Assembly: GCA_964633205.1 (NCBI GenBank)
Contig: CAZWFN010000110.1
Coordinates: 1 to 21,640 of the forward strand
Source of the DNA: CAYVQE01 sp964633205
GTDB lineage: Bacteria; Myxococcota; B64-G9
Reading direction: 5' to 3'
Length of the DNA stretch: 21,640 bases
Of this stretch, positions 19,080 to 21,640 are shown piece by piece. A model generated the notes under the pieces. It worked only from the letters and a program-made list of their open reading frames with translations. It ran no database searches and was not told where the DNA came from. Each line of letters begins with the position of its first letter. Position 1 is the stretch's first letter. The translations under genes were made by a program, and so were the position numbers.

Positions 19080-21269
19080 TCACTTGCTGGTCATCACGAA
19101 GACCCCGTCCCAGTCCGCGGGCGGGGGGGCGGCGATGAAGGCCTTGCAGCGCTCCAGATAGGTGCGGGCCGGACCATCGTCGGGCCACCGGACCAACAGC
19201 TGCTCGAACAGATCGTGCGCCTCCTGCCAGCGCCGGCGCCGGTAGACCTGCAGGCCGCGTTCGAACAGCTCGAGCCGCTGGCCGGTGTCGCCGGAGACGC
19301 GCTCGGCCTCGCCCACCAACTCGTAGATGCAGACCGGCTGCAGCTTGCCCTTGACCCGCAGCAGATCGAGCTCGCGGAAGACCAGCTCCTCGCCGGCGGC
19401 GGCGCGGGTGTCGGGTCCCACGATGCTGGCGGTGCCGAACTCCTTGTTGGCCCCCTCGAGCCGCGAGGCCAGATTGACCGCATCGCCCATGACCGTGTAG
19501 TTCATCCGCTTCTCGGAGCCCATGTTGCCCACGATCATCTCGCCGCTGTTCAGCCCGACCCGAATGCGCAGCGCCGGCCAGCCCTGCTCGGCGAATGCGG
19601 TGTCGAAAGCCGCCAGCCGCCGGTGGCAGTCGAGCGCGGCCTGGCAGGCGGCCCGCTCGTGACCGGGCAGATCGGCCGGGGCGCCGAAGACCGCCATGAC
19701 CGCGTCACCGATGTACTTGTCGACGAAGCCACCGCGGCGGATGATGACCTCGGTCATCGAGCCGAGGTAGCCGTTCATCAGCTCGACCAGCTGCTCGGGC
19801 TGCATCCCCTCGGCCAAGCTGGTGAAGCCGACGATGTCGGAGAAGAACACCGTGCACACCCGACGCTCGCCGCCCAGGGCCACCCGCTCCGGCGTCTCGA
19901 TCAGCCCGCGCACGATGCGCGGATCCAGGTAGTGCTGGAAGATATTGCGGATGCGGCGGCGACCGGCCCGCTCGCGGGCGTAGTTGGCGTAGGTGACCAC
20001 CACGAAGCTCAGCCCGACGGCCACCTGCACCGCGATGGCATCGACGATCAGGCCGCTGCCGGCGAACACGGCCATGCTCAGCGCCAGCAGCCCCGCCGCC
20101 AGCCCCAGGCTGGCCAGCACGTTCCAGCGGATCTGCAGCGTCAGCCGGCCGATCAGGCCGACCAACACGGCCGCCAACACGACCAGCGCCCAGACCAGCC
20201 ACCGCGGCGCACGCCACAAAAACCCCCCGTGGAGCATGTTGTCGAGCACGGTGGCGTGGATCTCCATGCCCGGATAGTTGCCCTCCGGCGAGAAGGGGGT
20301 GGCCTTCTGGTCGAACAGCGCCGGGCTGGTCGAGCCGATGATGACCCATTTGTCGCGGAACAGGCCCGGATCGACCAGCGGCTCCATTCCGTGCTGCAGC
20401 TGCTCGGCGGAGCGCAACAGGTTGGCGATCGGCAGATAGCGGTAGCTGCGGCCTTGACCTTCGCGGCCCGGACCGCCGGGACCGTGGAATCGGATCCAGG
20501 CCCGGCCCCGGTCGTCCAGCCGGATCAAGCGCTCACCCAGCCACAGGCCGCGGTCGTCGCAGCGCACGGCGCCGGCCGCCCGGCCGTCGAGCAGCGCGGC
20601 CAGGGTCAAGCTGGGCACCACCGCGCCGTCGACCCGGGCCAGCAGTTGGGCCCGCCGGACGATGCCGTCCTCATCCACGGCCGCGTTGACGAAGCCGAAG
20701 GCCGCCCGCGTATCCAGCAGCGCCCGGGCCAACGGATCCACCCGGGCGAAGCGATCGAGCCGCTGCGGGGGCTGGAGGCCGCTGGCCATGCGCTCGATCA
20801 GCGCCGTCGACAAACGGGCCTGGGGCGTCGGGTCGGCCGGACGCAGGCTGACCCCCAGCACCACCCGCTCGGCGCGCTCGACCGCTGCGGCCAGCAGCCG
20901 GTCCGACTCGGCGCCCAGGATCTCGTCGCGGTCGATGTCCTCGCCGGTGAACAGGATGTCGAACACGACGCCGCGCGGCTGACCGCGCTCGATGAAGTCG
21001 ACGATGGCGGCGTAGAAGGCCCGCGGCCAGGGATAGGGCATGGCCAGGGTGTTCTCCACGTGCTCGACGCTGCCTTGATCCATGGCCACCAGCACGATCT
21101 GGTCGCTGGCGCGTTCCGGCTCGGCGGTGGCCCGCAGCAACCCGTCGACCCACTGGCGCTCCAGTGGCTCGAACACCCCGAGCCCGACCAGCAGGCAAAC
21201 CGCGAGGCCCACCGCCAGCCCGATGCCCACCCCTTCCAGGGCCTGCCGCCGCAAGTTCTTGCCGCCCAT
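19080..21269 (-). CDS. CHASE2-domain class III adenylate cyclase
   Basis: A 729-residue membrane protein making cAMP from ATP. One N-terminal helix (about 13-33) leads to an extracytoplasmic CHASE2 sensor (about 40-330, with GVVFDILFTG, FGFVNAAVDEDGIVRRAQL and DKWVIIGSTSPALFD), three closely spaced helices (about 355-440), then the cyclase domain. The metal Asp residues are Asp478 (FFSDIVGFTSLAEG) and Asp522 (KYIGDAVMAVFG); Lys518 and Thr592 (NYTVMGDAVNLASR) are the purine-recognising pair of class IIIb adenylate cyclases; Asn599 and Arg603 complete the transition-state site. The C-terminus (FERGLQVYRRRRWQEAHDLFEQLL then DWDGVF) is the TPR-like tail common in this family. ATG21269 has AAGGAGG 3 bases upstream. 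It has its own promoter. Confidence 0.94.
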   Translation of the reverse strand: MGGKNLRRQALEGVGIGLAVGLAVCLLVGLGVFEPLERQWVDGLLRATAEPERASDQIVLVAMDQGSVEHVENTLAMPYPWPRAFYAAIVDFIERGQPRGVVFDILFTGEDIDRDEILGAESDRLLAAAVERAERVVLGVSLRPADPTPQARLSTALIERMASGLQPPQRLDRFARVDPLARALLDTRAAFGFVNAAVDEDGIVRRAQLLARVDGAVVPSLTLAALLDGRAAGAVRCDDRGLWLGERLIRLDDRGRAWIRFHGPGGPGREGQGRSYRYLPIANLLRSAEQLQHGMEPLVDPGLFRDKWVIIGSTSPALFDQKATPFSPEGNYPGMEIHATVLDNMLHGGFLWRAPRWLVWALVVLAAVLVGLIGRLTLQIRWNVLASLGLAAGLLALSMAVFAGSGLIVDAIAVQVAVGLSFVVVTYANYARERAGRRRIRNIFQHYLDPRIVRGLIETPERVALGGERRVCTVFFSDIVGFTSLAEGMQPEQLVELMNGYLGSMTEVIIRRGGFVDKYIGDAVMAVFGAPADLPGHERAACQAALDCHRRLAAFDTAFAEQGWPALRIRVGLNSGEMIVGNMGSEKRMNYTVMGDAVNLASRLEGANKEFGTASIVGPDTRAAAGEELVFRELDLLRVKGKLQPVCIYELVGEAERVSGDTGQRLELFERGLQVYRRRRWQEAHDLFEQLLVRWPDDGPARTYLERCKAFIAAPPPADWDGVFVMTSK

Positions 21270-21340
21270 GGGCCTCCTTGTACGACTTGTCCGAAATCCC
21301 CGGGGGAATTCAGCCCGATCGCGTGGCGCGCTGTGCCGGG

Positions 21341-21369
21341 ATTGTACCGCCGCGGGACGAGACGGACAA
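21341..21369 (-). promoter_or_regulatory. Promoter of the adenylate cyclase gene
   Basis: On the minus strand TTGTCC (plus 21364-21369) and TACAAT (plus 21341-21346, five of six) are exactly 17 bases apart. Transcription would begin near 21334, giving a leader of about 65 bases. Confidence 0.5.
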
Positions 21370-21393
21370 GCCGGCCCGATCGGAGAGCCATCC

Positions 21394-21414
21394 GCGCTGT
21401 CAGCAAAACAGCGC
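21394..21414. repeat. Inverted repeat upstream of the cyclase promoter
   Basis: GCGCTGT (21394-21400) and ACAGCGC (21408-21414) are perfect 7-base inverted repeats 7 bases apart, about 25 bases upstream of the -35 box. The place and symmetry suit a dimeric regulator. It does not match the CRP consensus. Confidence 0.4.
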
Positions 21415-21640
21415 TACATCTAGCTGCCGTGCCAGAAGTGAAATCCGGATACCCCAAAACGGCGGTCGTTCGCAGTCGCTGAAGAACTTATTTCCCCCTG
21501 GCAGCAAAAAAATACCCCAGGCCGGCGTTTAGAAATGCGACGTCGATTTCCCTTGCCACATCAGCACACTACACCTCCCCCCTGCGCGGGGGCACCTTGC
21601 GGTACGGCAAAAGGCGCCGAGGTCGGACTGGGCCCGGCGC
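21415..21640. other. Window end, no gene seen
   Basis: No frame here shows this genome's codon bias. It contains short A/T runs, a CCTGG/CCAGG pair (21497-21501, 21517-21521) and a CCCCC-TGCGC-GGGGG hairpin near 21580-21595 without a T tract. It is probably the shared upstream or downstream region of a gene beyond the window. Confidence 0.4.

Noticed and set aside
21394..21414. CRP-type cAMP receptor site near the cyclase promoter
   Set aside because: The arms are GCGCTGT/ACAGCGC with 7 bases between, not TGTGA-N6-TCACA.
21578..21600. Sigma54 promoter or terminator at the right end (GGGCACCTTGC and the C5/G5 hairpin)
   Set aside because: The GG and GC elements are too close together for sigma54, and the hairpin has no T tract.

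Overview
The window is a very GC-rich (third codon positions almost all G or C) bacterial chromosome segment, densely packed with short operons. Domain content points to a delta-proteobacterial or Myxococcota-like soil or sediment heterotroph: a PilZ protein of the short stand-alone type common in myxobacteria, a CHASE2 adenylate cyclase, stand-alone receiver domains, a ClpX-type zinc-finger protein and an orphan Bateman-domain histidine kinase. This taxonomic guess is inference from domain content only. There is no rRNA, tRNA, CRISPR array or complete mobile element.

Layout. (1) 154-2067, rightward: a tryptophanase (tnaA) and a translationally coupled V4R-domain protein. (2) 2212-4143, rightward: a single-domain response regulator, a protein with zinc fingers at both ends overlapping it by 4 bases, and a GIDE-domain membrane protein. 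(3) 4157-9305, leftward: a compact nucleoside uptake and salvage operon, in transcription order phosphopentomutase, pyrimidine-nucleoside phosphorylase, NupC transporter, purine nucleoside phosphorylase and cytidine deaminase, behind a good sigma70-like promoter at 9341-9369. (4) 9306-9990: a gene-poor stretch holding that promoter, a frameshifted 3' gene remnant and an AT-richer structured island. (5) 9991-14728, rightward: an orphan histidine kinase, a PilZ protein, an NDP-forming acyl-CoA synthetase alpha-type protein and an overlapping rhomboid protease with extra domains. (6) 14822-16078, leftward: a lipoprotein alpha/beta hydrolase. (7) 16311-17057, rightward: a receiver protein with a coiled-coil tail, closed by a clear intrinsic terminator. 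(8) 17102-18902, leftward: an SH3b/M48 peptidase whose catalytic Glu is Gln, followed by a WbpD/WlbB-like sugar N-acetyltransferase. (9) 19080-21269, leftward: a CHASE2 class III adenylate cyclase.

How it fits together. The best-understood unit is the nucleoside operon: NupC imports nucleosides, cytidine deaminase converts cytidine to uridine, the two phosphorylases release bases and (deoxy)ribose-1-phosphate, and DeoB isomerises the latter to the 5-phosphate for catabolism; deoC is not in this window. The tryptophanase makes indole, pyruvate and ammonia, and its partner V4R protein belongs to a fold that binds small aromatic ligands in other proteins, so an indole-linked role is a reasonable hypothesis. 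Signalling is over-represented: two receivers, one kinase, one c-di-GMP receptor and one cAMP synthase. I did not find a defence island or other obviously new multi-gene system. The oddest items are the HQxxH pseudo-peptidase, the double zinc-finger protein, the multidomain rhomboid coupled to a CoA-ligase alpha subunit, and the decayed gene fragment upstream of the deo promoter.
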